DNA of 64,000 nt. Source: Jannaschia sp. CCS1 (GTDB lineage Bacteria; Pseudomonadota; Alphaproteobacteria; Rhodobacterales; Rhodobacteraceae). Positions 36,194-45,500 of the stretch are shown piece by piece (positions within the stretch are counted from its first letter, which is position 1; each line of letters begins with the position of its first letter). A program made the position numbers and the translations under genes. The notes beneath the pieces were generated by a model. It had not been told where the DNA came from, did not search any database, and saw only the letters and a program-made list of their open reading frames with translations. The stretch spans positions 3,596,001 to 3,660,000 of the forward strand of contig NC_007802.1 of the NCBI RefSeq assembly GCF_000013565.1, read 5' to 3'.

Positions 36194-37000
36194 ATGCGCG
36201 AAGAGATGGCCGTCCGGGAGGCGACACGCCTCAGTTCCAAACTGATCTATGAGGTTATCCGTCGCGACGGTGAAGAGGAATTAGAGCGCCCCACACGGTC
36301 GCTCGTCTGGTCAGGCATCGCCGCCGGTATCCTGATTTCCTTCTCCGTTCTGGGAGAGGCAATCTTTCGAACATATTTGCCGGACGCGCCCTGGCGGTTC
36401 CTTCTAGAAAACCTCGGTTACAGTCTTGGTTTCCTACTGGTCATTCTGGGCCGAATGCAATTGTTCACGGAAAACACCATCACCACAATCCTTCCGTTGG
36501 TTGCAGAACGGTCCAGCCGCTGTCTGACGTCGGTCCTGCGGTTGTGGAGCATTGTCTTGATCGCAAACATCGTGGGGGCCTTCGTCGCGGCGGCGTTTAT
36601 GACCCAAACCTCTGGCATAGCGCCTGATCTACTGACCACGATCAACGAACTGTCGCGCCATGCGACTGGCTTTTCGGCGACCGAAGGCTTCATCCGCGCG
36701 ATCCCTGCCGGTGTTCTGGTGGCCTCCATCGTTTGGATGATGCCAAGTCAAAACGGGGGCGAGGTGATGCTGATCGTCATCTTCACCTGGCTCATCGCGG
36801 CGGGCGATTTCACGCACATCATTGCAGGCTCGGTAGAGATGTGGGTGCTGATCTTGCAGGGTGATCTTGGTGCGTCCGTCGCGGCCTTCAGGTTCTTCGT
36901 GCCGGTTCTCGCCGGAAATATCGTGGGTGGAACGCTGGTGTTCGCGCTTCTGGCCTGGGGCCAGGTGAAGGATGAGGTGGAATTACGCGACGAACCCTAG
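36194..37000 (+). CDS. Formate/nitrite transporter (FNT) family channel
   Basis: 268 residues from ATG 36194 (GAGG upstream). Six hydrophobic helices, the first around SLVWSGIAAGILISFSVLGE. Conserved FNT phrases include YSLGFLLVILGRMQLFTENT (the family's Q-L-F-T-E-N-T) and, in the last third, GDFTHIIAGSVE. FNT proteins conduct small monovalent anions (formate, nitrite, lactate, hydrosulfide) across the inner membrane. The helix-3 region and the long cytoplasmic N-terminus (EELERPTRSLV) suit the stress-associated YfdC-like branch rather than FocA proper. Expression by EcfG is inferred from the upstream promoter. Confidence 0.88.
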   Translation: MREEMAVREATRLSSKLIYEVIRRDGEEELERPTRSLVWSGIAAGILISFSVLGEAIFRTYLPDAPWRFLLENLGYSLGFLLVILGRMQLFTENTITTILPLVAERSSRCLTSVLRLWSIVLIANIVGAFVAAAFMTQTSGIAPDLLTTINELSRHATGFSATEGFIRAIPAGVLVASIVWMMPSQNGGEVMLIVIFTWLIAAGDFTHIIAGSVEMWVLILQGDLGASVAAFRFFVPVLAGNIVGGTLVFALLAWGQVKDEVELRDEP

Positions 37001-37007
37001 AGTGTTT

Positions 37008-37033
37008 GGAACCTTCCAGACCGCAAGCGCGTT
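37008..37033 (+). promoter_or_regulatory. EcfG-type promoter for the 59-aa membrane peptide gene
   Basis: GGAAC (37008-37012), 17-base spacer, CGTT (37030-37033), an exact consensus match, immediately after the FNT gene's stop and 29 bases before ATG 37063. Confidence 0.85.
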
Positions 37034-37062
37034 GATCCTCCTGATATAAGAGGAGAGCTATA

Positions 37063-37242
37063 ATGTCCGCACCAGACACCAACATCGAACGTCAGACCCA
37101 TCGCCATAAGTGGAGCCTCTGGGGGATTGGCATCGCCGTCACGGCGGCTGCCATTTTCGCGGCCATTGCACTGCTTAGCGACAACGTTCCTGCCGATGAA
37201 CAGGCCGCTGGCGTCCCACCGCAAAACGCCGCAGCGGACTGA
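37063..37242 (+). CDS. Small single-span membrane protein (59 aa)
   Basis: ATG 37063 with AGGAG at 37051-37055. A polar N-terminus with several His (TNIERQTHRHKWSLWG) is followed by one transmembrane helix (GIGIAVTAAAIFAAIALL) and an acidic, Ala/Pro-rich tail. The family is unknown to me. It has its own perfect EcfG-type promoter and terminator, so it is a real monocistronic stress gene despite its size. Confidence 0.8.
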   Translation: MSAPDTNIERQTHRHKWSLWGIGIAVTAAAIFAAIALLSDNVPADEQAAGVPPQNAAAD

Positions 37243-37255
37243 CGCTCAGCACCAT

Positions 37256-37292
37256 AAAAAAGGCCTCGTCCGCATCAGACGAGGCCCTTTTC
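37256..37292. terminator. Bidirectional terminator between the small membrane gene and the Crp/Fnr gene
   Basis: Perfect stem GGCCTCGTC (37262-37270) and GACGAGGCC (37278-37286), seven-base loop, A-tract before and T-tract after. It serves the plus-strand gene ending at 37242 and the convergent minus-strand gene ending at 37312. Confidence 0.9.
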
Positions 37293-37311
37293 ATTTGTGA
37301 CGTATAGACCT

Positions 37312-38040
37312 TCAAATCAACGGGCGGCGGTCCGGGCGATCAATCTCCATCACTGCCATCTCTCGCATTTGGTCGCGATCACGCAGGCTCAGAATGCCAT
37401 CCCCCAGTGCCAGCACCTGCGTTTCCCGCAGCTTCATCAATGTCTTGTTGGTGTGCACCAATGACAGACCCAGCGCATCCGCAAGATCCTGCTGTCGATA
37501 CGGGAAGGGGCAGCGGTCCCCGTCGGTCAAGCCAAGATCTTCACATTGCGTGTGAAAGCGCAAAAGACCCCAACACATCCGCTGCACCGCAGTCATCTGT
37601 CCAATGGACGTCAGAGCCTCGCCCAGGAAATGCTCCTCCATCGCCGCGAGCCACGTCAGGTCAAACGCCCGCTCGGGCTCAGACTTAACCAGGTTCCATA
37701 GTTCTGCGCGATCAAAGACACACAGAACCATTGGCGTTGTGGCCTCGACGGAGTGCTTCATCTCTCGCATCACGCCGGCTTGCAGGCCCAGAAAACTGCC
37801 GGGCAGGACAAAGTTCACGACCTGTCGTCGCCCATCGGGCAGAAGTTTGTATCGCAGGCCCATACCTTTAAGCGCGGTGAACAATTGCGGGCTGTTGGAG
37901 CCTTCCATCAGCAGCGTCGTGCCGGGATCAACCTTCAACTCACCCACCTTGAATCGGCGCATGAACGCCACCTCTTCACCAGTCAGAGTGTCATAGACGT
38001 CTCGTTTCCTCAGCGGGCAATTTACGCAATCAGTAACCAT
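37312..38040 (-). CDS. Crp/Fnr-family transcriptional regulator
   Basis: 242 residues. The N-terminus DCVNCPLRKRDVY has a CxxC pair, common in one alphaproteobacterial Crp/Fnr subgroup, but not the four-Cys set needed for an Fnr iron-sulfur cluster. The cyclic-nucleotide-like beta barrel follows (e.g. RRQVVNFVLPGSFLGLQAG), then a helix-turn-helix: YRQQDLADALGLSLVHTNKT with LMKLRETQVLAL. The ligand is unknown. Its position inside the stress island suggests it tunes stress or redox genes. It ends at a shared terminator and is divergent from the receiver-like gene at 38107. Confidence 0.9.
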   Translation of the reverse strand: MVTDCVNCPLRKRDVYDTLTGEEVAFMRRFKVGELKVDPGTTLLMEGSNSPQLFTALKGMGLRYKLLPDGRRQVVNFVLPGSFLGLQAGVMREMKHSVEATTPMVLCVFDRAELWNLVKSEPERAFDLTWLAAMEEHFLGEALTSIGQMTAVQRMCWGLLRFHTQCEDLGLTDGDRCPFPYRQQDLADALGLSLVHTNKTLMKLRETQVLALGDGILSLRDRDQMREMAVMEIDRPDRRPLI

Positions 38041-38106
38041 GGCTCTTTTCGTTGCTGCTATGTCCTAGTTTAATGCAAGACATTTGAAATAGTTCCATAT
38101 GGTCTG

Positions 38107-38496
38107 ATGACCATGTCCGCAGACGCCTTCCCACCCCTTGAAATGAACGCGAATCCCGTGGCCAACGCACCGTGTTTGATCATCCATTCCAGTGCGCTGG
38201 TGGCTGAGGATTTAAGAGATATTCTGGAGTCCGAAGGCGCGCTGGAAGTGCTGACAGCGCCCGATATTACGCAAGCGCCCATCGCGCCCGCTCGCGTCGT
38301 TCTTGTGTCGGGTTCGCTCGAAAAGATCCTGGATACGCCTCAGGCGATGTATTGGCGGCAACATGCCATCCCGGTCATTCTGGTGGACAGCGAGCTTCAG
38401 CACGTCCGCGCGACCGAGGCCGGATTTCACACGTTGAACGAGCCGTTTCGCACAGAAGATGTCATTCATCTTCTAAACAAGTTCAATATTTTCTGA
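38107..38496 (+). CDS. Degenerate receiver-domain protein
   Basis: 129 residues with the beta/alpha pattern of a response-regulator receiver: strand CLIIHSS, helix ALVAEDLRDILESEG, strand ARVVLVSGS, strand PVILVDSE, and the final NEPFRTEDVIHLLNKF. The key residues are gone: the acidic pair is HS, the phospho-Asp position is Ser/Gly, and the Lys of the KP motif is Glu. It resembles the stand-alone receivers that accompany PhyR systems, but must act without phosphorylation. ATG 38107 or 38113. Divergent from the Crp/Fnr gene with a 66-base shared upstream region. Confidence 0.75.
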   Translation: MTMSADAFPPLEMNANPVANAPCLIIHSSALVAEDLRDILESEGALEVLTAPDITQAPIAPARVVLVSGSLEKILDTPQAMYWRQHAIPVILVDSELQHVRATEAGFHTLNEPFRTEDVIHLLNKFNIF

Positions 38497-38504
38497 CCTT
38501 TCCG

Positions 38505-38530
38505 GGAACTGATCGACGTTGACCCGTGTT
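38505..38530 (+). promoter_or_regulatory. EcfG-type promoter for the DUF1328-like gene
   Basis: GGAAC (38505-38509), 17-base spacer, TGTT (38527-38530). One mismatch in the -10 box against CGTT. It starts 8 bases after the receiver-like gene and lies 32 bases before ATG 38563. Confidence 0.7.
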
Positions 38531-38562
38531 GTCCCCCTGACCGTGAATTAAGGAGACACACC

Positions 38563-38733
38563 ATGTTACGTTGGGCCGTCACATTTTTGATCATCGCCCT
38601 CATCGCCGCCCTTTTTGGATTTGGCGGCATCGCAGGCGCATCCGCGGGGATCGCGCAAATTCTGTTTTTCGTCTTTATAGCCTTGTTCGCGATCTCTCTG
38701 GTGGCGCGTGGGCTGAGCGGACCCTCGTCCTAA
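38563..38733 (+). CDS. DUF1328-like small membrane protein (56 aa)
   Basis: ATG 38563 with AAGGAG upstream. [20 protein letters not shown], then [18 protein letters not shown]: two closely packed hydrophobic helices, exactly the DUF1328 (YtjA-like) plan. These peptides are widespread in the inner membrane of proteobacteria and are often stress-induced; no function is known. It carries its own promoter and terminator. Confidence 0.88.
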   Translation: MLRWAVTFLIIALIAALFGFGGIAGASAGIAQILFFVFIALFAISLVARGLSGPSS

Positions 38734-38755
38734 ACGACTGTCACCGACCGCTGTG

Positions 38756-38797
38756 AGGGGTGAATGGCCTGACTTCGTGGCTGTTCACCCCTTTTCG
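38756..38797 (+). terminator. Terminator after the DUF1328-like gene
   Basis: Perfect outer stem AGGGGTGAA (38756-38764) and TTCACCCCT (38784-38792), with a further short stem inside, followed by a T run. It lies 23 bases after the stop at 38733. Confidence 0.85.
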
Positions 38798-38838
38798 TTT
38801 TTTGCATGTAAGGCCATGAAATCAATGCGTTATTTTTC

Positions 38839-38864
38839 GGAACCTTTTGCGGGTGATGTCAGTT
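38839..38864 (+). promoter_or_regulatory. EcfG-type promoter for the 77-aa protein gene and possibly CsbD
   Basis: GGAAC (38839-38843), 17-base spacer, AGTT (38861-38864); one mismatch in the -10 box, the same AGTT as in the phyR direction. It lies 28 bases before ATG 38893. No separate promoter is visible before the CsbD gene 42 bases further on, so both may be transcribed from here. Confidence 0.7.
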
Positions 38865-38892
38865 GTCCCATCAGCTAATAAGGAGACTGACA

Positions 38893-39126
38893 ATGAAAAC
38901 CGGAACCATTCTCGCAATCGCCGTAGCCGCCATCGTGATCGTCGCAGGCATCTACATGATCGATATCGACCAGACGGAAGAGGGTGCCCTGCCCACGGTT
39001 TCTGTCGAAGGCGGCAATATGCCTGAATTCGATGCCGAGGTTGGCAGCATCGAGATCACTGAGGAAACGGTCACTGTCCCCAGCATCGAGATCACAACGC
39101 CGGACGAAGAGGTCGCATCAAACTAA
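38893..39126 (+). CDS. Small exported or membrane-anchored acidic protein (77 aa)
   Basis: ATG 38893 preceded by AAGGAGACTGACA. MKTGTILAIAVAAIVIVAGI is a signal-anchor helix; the rest is strongly acidic with an imperfect repeat (GSIEITEETVTVPSIEITTP), so it probably projects into the periplasm. Family unknown. It is followed by the CsbD gene on the same strand and preceded by an EcfG-type promoter. Confidence 0.75.
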   Translation: MKTGTILAIAVAAIVIVAGIYMIDIDQTEEGALPTVSVEGGNMPEFDAEVGSIEITEETVTVPSIEITTPDEEVASN

Positions 39127-39168
39127 CGCGCGACCGACCACAAGTGAAATCTGAACAGGAGAAAGATC

Positions 39169-39366
39169 ATGAACCGCGACCAGATCGAAGGCAAATGGAC
39201 TGAAATCAAGGGCAAGCTCCGTGAAAGCTATGGAGAGTTGACCGACGACGATTTGGAAGCCGCGAAAGGCGACCGGGACCAGATGGAGGGCGTCCTCCAA
39301 CAAAAGCTCGGCAAATCCAAGGAAGAGGTCCGCGACACCATGGACAAGATCCTCGCCAAGATCTGA
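39169..39366 (+). CDS. CsbD family stress protein
   Basis: 65 residues: MNRDQIEGKWTEIKGKLRES, then GELTDDDLEAAKGDRDQMEG and LQQKLGKSKEEV. This is the full-length CsbD fold, a small charged helical protein induced by general stress regulators in many bacteria (SigB in Bacillus, EcfG in Alphaproteobacteria). Its biochemical role is unknown. AGGAG lies just upstream of ATG 39169. It is probably co-transcribed with the 77-aa gene. Confidence 0.93.
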   Translation: MNRDQIEGKWTEIKGKLRESYGELTDDDLEAAKGDRDQMEGVLQQKLGKSKEEVRDTMDKILAKI

Positions 39367-39387
39367 CGCCGGAAACCCTGCCAAGCC

Positions 39388-39422
39388 AGAGCGGTCCCAC
39401 TCAATTGGGGCCGCTCTTTTTT
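39388..39422 (+). terminator. Terminator after the CsbD gene
   Basis: AGAGCGGTCCC (39388-39398) pairs with GGGGCCGCTCT (39407-39417) with a G-U pair, then T6. Flanking sequence is compatible with function in both directions, so it may also stop transcripts from the minus-strand giant gene ending at 39570. Confidence 0.85.
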
Positions 39423-39569
39423 GTTGTCGAAGACCGTAGAGCTGTCGATTGGCTCACGCGAAACCAAGTTGACACCGATCGCCGTCGCCGCGCGCATCTG
39501 TCCCGATTAACTCCACCTGCAACGAACCCTGCGACAGCCAGGTCCGGCAACCCGCTGCCCGAGGCTCAC

Positions 39570-42500
39570 CTATTGCAGCCGCGTGATATTTGTCACCACA
39601 CGCAGGTTATAGGTTGCGTTACGCCCCCAACGCTCTAGGACCAGCTCTTCAACGGCGCGCACATGTGCCCGCGCCTCATCCTGACCCTCGCCGGCGCGGT
39701 AATAGTCCAGTTGCAGGACGGAGGGGCGTTCCGCCAACACCTGAACCAGCCGGTCGATCCCTTGTGCAAGCGCCGGAGAGGGGCTGCCATCTGCCTCGAA
39801 TGCCTCGGCTGTCAGATCGATTTCGATCAATTGCCCAAAGGTCGCTCCGAAGTTGAACACCGTCATCGTGCCCGGCGTGACGCGCAGGACGCGGGGGTTC
39901 TCGGACGTCACAAAGAAGCCGGTGGGCAACGTGCGATCATCCAGTTCCAGCTGGAAGTTGGAACCGACCCGTTGGCGGGGAAGGGCCGCGCAGGGGACAG
40001 AGAATCGGCCAAACTCATCGGTGGTGATCAACGTGCCATCCACAGTCACAAGCCGGACACGCGGCAGGCCTTCCTCGCTGCCCGCATCGAACACGCCGTC
40101 AAAATCGCGGTCATCGAACACGCGGCCAAGGATTTCAGCACAATCGAACAACGCTTCCGAGCGGCGCGTCACGGTCGCCGATGCGATGTTGGACAGAATC
40201 GACCCGTCCGGCGCCAGGATGAAGGCCCGGTTGGTCAGCTCCGTGCTATCACCCCCGCCAAGGCGGGCTTGCAGGGCGATGGTAACGGTCTCACTGGGCC
40301 CCAAAGTAATATTTGGCCATTGTAGCTGACGTCCGACGATCACCGGCGCGGGCGTGTCCAACCCGTTGAAGGTGGCACTGCCGGGCGTGTATTGGAGCCC
40401 GAATGGCAACTCATCAACCAGGGTCAGTCCGGCCTCCGCGGTGGTCAGGCGGTTTTCGAACGTCATGGTGTAGGTGATCGTGTCACCGAGGATCGCCGTC
40501 TGTGGCGAGGCCGTTTTGGTGGCGAAAAGGTCCGGCTGCGCCGTGATCCCCGCCACCAGGGCCGTGGCTGTTTCAGCGGATGTGATCCGGTCCGATGTCA
40601 CGGACACGGTGTTGGGCGAGGCCGGATTACCACCCGCGATATCATAGCGGACGGTCAGGGTGATCGTCCCACCCTGCCCCGGTTCCAGATCCACCGCGCC
40701 ATCCAGAAGCTGCACGACCGCAACACCGTCATAGGCCGTGTTGCCAGCGGCTCCGTTGAGGCCCGTTGGCGCGGGCGTTTCCACCTCAATCAGAGTGGCA
40801 GGCGCGACAAAGCCGGTCAGATCGTCCACGACCTCCAGCCCCGTCTGGGTCACGTTGCCGGTGTTCTGAATGTCGATCTGGAACACCACCTGGGTCAATG
40901 TGCCGTTCACGCGCGTCGGGATGCCAGCGGTCTTGCCGACCTCCAAAATATCGATCTGCGCGATTGTTGCGGGCGTAGGCGTGCTGCCGGTGCCGCTGCC
41001 GGTATCCGAGATGTCATTGATCGGGGCACCCGTGGGCGATGTTGCCTGCAACGTGGCCGAGTTCAGAACACCGCCTGCATCGATATCGCTTTGCGTGATC
41101 GTATAGGTCACCCGAAACACGGATGTCGCGGCAACGGCCAGGATCCCCGTCGGATCGCCAGAGGTTTGCACGACACTGTCGGGGACCAGGGCCGAGCCAT
41201 CGAAGTTGGTCAGATCCTCGGACGTGATGGCCAAGCCCGTCAGCGTCACGTTGCCCGCATTGCGGACCGAGATGTCGAAGACAATCGTCTGTCCCAGCGC
41301 GTCGCCAGCCGAGATCAGGGTCTTGAGAACCTCGATCTGCGGCGTCCGCGCAATCTGCAACTGGGTTGGATCGTCGGATATGTTGCCATCATTCGGATCG
41401 CCATCGCGCGAGACGTCGTTGATCGGCGCGCCTGTGGGCGGTGATGCGGTGACAGTCGCGGTGTTGGATAACCCGCCAGCATCCACGTCGTCCTGCACCA
41501 GCGTATATCGAACCTCCCACACCCAGGCCTCCCCCGGAGCGATCCCTGCGGCGTTGCCGGAGATCAGGACTGGGGCTGCAATCGTTCCCCCCACCGGTGT
41601 GCCATCGATCTGGGTCAGCGTGTCCGCGATCAGCGGCGTGTCCAGCGTCACATTGCCGGTGTTTTGCGCGGTGATCGTGAAAAGGACCTCATCCGTGGCG
41701 ACAAGACCGGGCGTGGTGACGATCTTCTCCACCTCCAGCGACGGGGCTCCGGTGATCTCGACACGCGTGGGGTCATCGGTGGTGTTGCCATCCCCATCGT
41801 CGCCATCATCGGACACGTCAGACGCCATATTGCCGAACCGATCCATGGCTGTGGCAGTCGCGGTGTTCTGGAACCCGCCGGCGTTCACATCATCCAGGGT
41901 GATCACATAGGTCGCCGTGTAGGTCCAGGTTTCTCCCACATCCAGAAGGTTGTTGGCCGTCCCGCTTTCCGCCGGGGCAGACAACGGGCCGATGGGGCCA
42001 GTGGGCGTGTTGGCCGGATCCAACCGCGTCATGGTATCATTGATCGTGGGAGGTTGAAGCGTAACCGTCCCGGTGTTCTGCACGGCGAATGTGAAGGTGA
42101 CCGTGCCGCCGGTATCAAGGAAATCAACGCTGGTGGTTTTCGTCAGCTCCAGGGCCGGTGCAGGTGTCGGCCCGGGCGTTGTGGTGCCGCCTGTCTGCGA
42201 AAATGGAACACCAGACGGCGGCGTTGCGCTGACGGACCCCACATTCGTGAACGACGCGGCATCCACATTCTCCTGTGTGACTTGGTAGACAAGGGTACAG
42301 CTGGAGTTGCTTTCCAGCGGCGCAAGATCGGGCACCGTACAGCTGAATCCCAGGTCGATGGCGTCCGTGACGACGATATCGCGAAGTGTGACATTGCCGG
42401 TGTTGGTCACGGTGAATGTGTAGATAATGTCGCTTCCAATCGGGCCAAACGGTGTAGGAGAAGCCGACTTGCCAAGCGTCATCTGCGGGTTCGCTGCTGG

Positions 42501-45500
42501 CATCGCCGTGATTTGCTGATCATTCTCGGTCACGCCTGCGCCGGACGGTGTGGTGCCGGTGGCCGAGGCGGTGTTGACGACGCTACCGGTGTCGATGTCG
42601 GCCTGGGTGACCGTATAAGTTTCGGAGCAGACCAGGTTATCGTTGGGTGCAAGGCTCGCGACCGTGCAGCTGAGGCCCGGTAGCAAAGGATCGGTAACGG
42701 TCACATCCGTCAGGGTCTGGTTGCCCGTGTTGATCACCTCAAACTCATAGGTGATGTCCTGACCCACGGCCGTGATCGGCGCACTTGTGACGCGCTTGTC
42801 AAAGGAAATGCCCGGGGTGGTGGCCGCAGGCGCGGTCTCGCTGTCAGTGGCCGAGTTGTAGATCGTCGGGATCGCCCCGAAGGAGGTCGACGCCAAGGCA
42901 GAGTTCAGGACTTCGCCTGCGTCCAGGTCGGGTTGGGTCACCGTATATGTGCCCGTACAGGTCGCAGTTTCACCTGACCGGAAATCCGGGTCCGTTCCCG
43001 CAACCGGCACCCAGCAGGAGATCGGGCTGCCCGGCAAAAGCGCATCAACCACCGTGATCTCATTCACAAATGCCCGCGATCCGGTGTTCTCGACGGTGAA
43101 CGTGTAGGTCAGGACATCGCCCACAGCCTCAAACTCCGGCGTTGCGCGGACCGCACCACCGGAATCCGCGACCGAGAACAGGTCTTTCGTGACGGTCAGC
43201 GCGGGCGCACTGCCCGCCGGGATCGTCTCCGAGGCGGGTGGCGATGTGGTCGCCCCCGAGGTCGCCGTGGCGTTATTGATAACCGAGCCGACGTCGACGT
43301 CATCGCTTGTCACCACATAGGTGCCGGTACAGACGTAGGTTTGCGTCGGGGCCAGCCCGCCCGCAGGGAACGCGGGACAGGTCAGATCCGCACCGGAGAT
43401 GCGATCATCCGTGACCGTGATCGGGGTCGTCAACGTCACGTTGCCGGTATTCGTCGCCGTGTAGGTATAGCTCACCACGGCCCCGACGACAAAATCCGCA
43501 GGCGCAATCGGGTCAGCCACCTTGAGGAGTTCCAGTGCCGGATCCTGATCCGCAGACACGACGACCGTATCGGGCGGGCTCGTCGTCTCGAGGCTGCCAA
43601 AAACCCCGGTGGCCGTCGCCGTATTGGTGACATTGCCTGCGTTCAGGTCCGGCTGCGTGATGGTATAGCTGCCAGTGCACGTGACTGTCTCCCCCGGCGC
43701 CGCCAGAGTGGGCGGGCAGACCACGCTGCCCCCTGCCCCGGTGATCAGCGGATCGTCCACCGTAATCGGCTGGGTCAACGTGACATTGCCGGTGTTGGTG
43801 ACATCGAACGCGAAGGTCAGCACGTCTGATGTGTCATCAAACGTTGGGCCTCCGGCTGTTAGGCGCTTGTCGATGACAAGGCCCAGTGTCGGTGCGATCT
43901 GCATCACAGTCGGATCGCTGCCACCAATGCCGTTATCGTCCGAGATATCATCAATCGGGCCGCCGACAGGCGGTGTGCCCACGGCCGTCGCGGTGTTCTG
44001 GATGCCGCCCGCATCAAGGTCTTCTTGCGTCAGGGTGTAGGCAATGGTGTAAGTGGCCGTCTCTCCCGGTACCAACGTGCCGGAGGGTGAGCCCATGGAG
44101 GAACTTGCGAAGGTCGGCCCACTGATCGCTCCGGTCACCGCCGCACCGTCCAGGCGGGTGATTGTGTCCGACGCGATGCCGACATTGGTCAGGGTAACGT
44201 TGCCGGTGTTCTCTACCGCAATCTCAAAGACCGCCTGGCTGCCCACCGCGCTGGCGGCGGTGGCCACGGTCTTCAGCGCCTCCAATGAGGGCGCGGAGGG
44301 GATCTGCACAAGCGTCGGCGCATCGCCCGTCGGCGACGTCTCGTCCGACAGATCATCCACGCCCGTGCCAAACGGATCCTGCGCCGCAACCAGGACGGAG
44401 TTGGAGATACCGCCCGCATCCACATCCATCTGCGTCAGCGTGTAGGTCAGCGCATAGACCCACGTCTCACCCACATCCAACGCGCCCGCCGTGCCCAGAT
44501 CCTGTGCGGGACCTGTGGGTGTCGGCATTGCGATTATGGTGCCATCCAACCGCCGCAACGTGTCGGTGAGCGTGACCGCCGTCAACGTGACGTTGCCGGT
44601 GTTCTCAACCCGGATGCGGAACGTCACATCTGTTCCGGCCACCAGCGTGGCAGGCAGGTTTGGCACATCTTTCAGGACCACCAACGCAGGCGCAGCCCCC
44701 GACAGGCTGACCGTCTCTGTCTCGTTATCGGTGGGCGGCGTGACACCCGTAGGCGGCGTGGCACGCGCCGTGACCGTGTTGCTCAGGGCGGTGCCTGCGT
44801 CAAAATCGGCCTGCGTGACTTCGTATTGCGCCGTCAAAGTTGCGCTTTCCAGCGGGGCCAGCGACAGGATCACGCCGCCATTGCTGATCGCAAGGGGCCC
44901 GGTGCCTGCGGCCGAGGTTTGCTGGTCGTCCAACACGATGTTTGTCAGCGTCGTGTTGCCTCGGTTGGTCACAGTATAGGTGTAGGTGATGATATCGCCG
45001 ACCGCGGCCCCGGAGGTGATGGAGGGAGCTTTCTCGACATCAATTACCGCGTCGCGCACCGAGGGGACCGTGGCCTGCGCCATTGCGCGCACCGGCGTGT
45101 CGGGGTTGTTCGGATCATCAATTTCCACGGCGGCCATATTGGTCACCCCGCCCGCATCCACGTCGGTTTGCGTGGTTTGGTACGGGCCCTCACACTCCAA
45201 CGTCGCGAGGGGGATCAGCCCTCCGGCGGGCACCGGATCACAGGTCAGGCCGGTCGGAATACGGTTATCGGTCAGCACAGGCGCGGATGTCAGCGTCACA
45301 TTGCCGGTATTGGTGATCGTATAAGTGTAAGTGATCGTCTGATTGGCTGCGGTGAAATTCGTGACATCCGCCGTTTTGGCCAAAGAGATCGATGGTGTCT
45401 GAACAGCGGGCACTGTCTCTGTCGCCGTGGCCGTCAACGGCGTGCCAGGATCGACCGGGTTGGGCATCGATACCGAGGCATTGTTGACGACTTCTCCCGC

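Noticed and set aside
38071-38095. A possible EcfG promoter for the Crp/Fnr gene (GGAAC on the minus strand near 38091)
   Set aside because: No CGTT-like -10 box at 16-17 bases; the best candidate there is only CATT.
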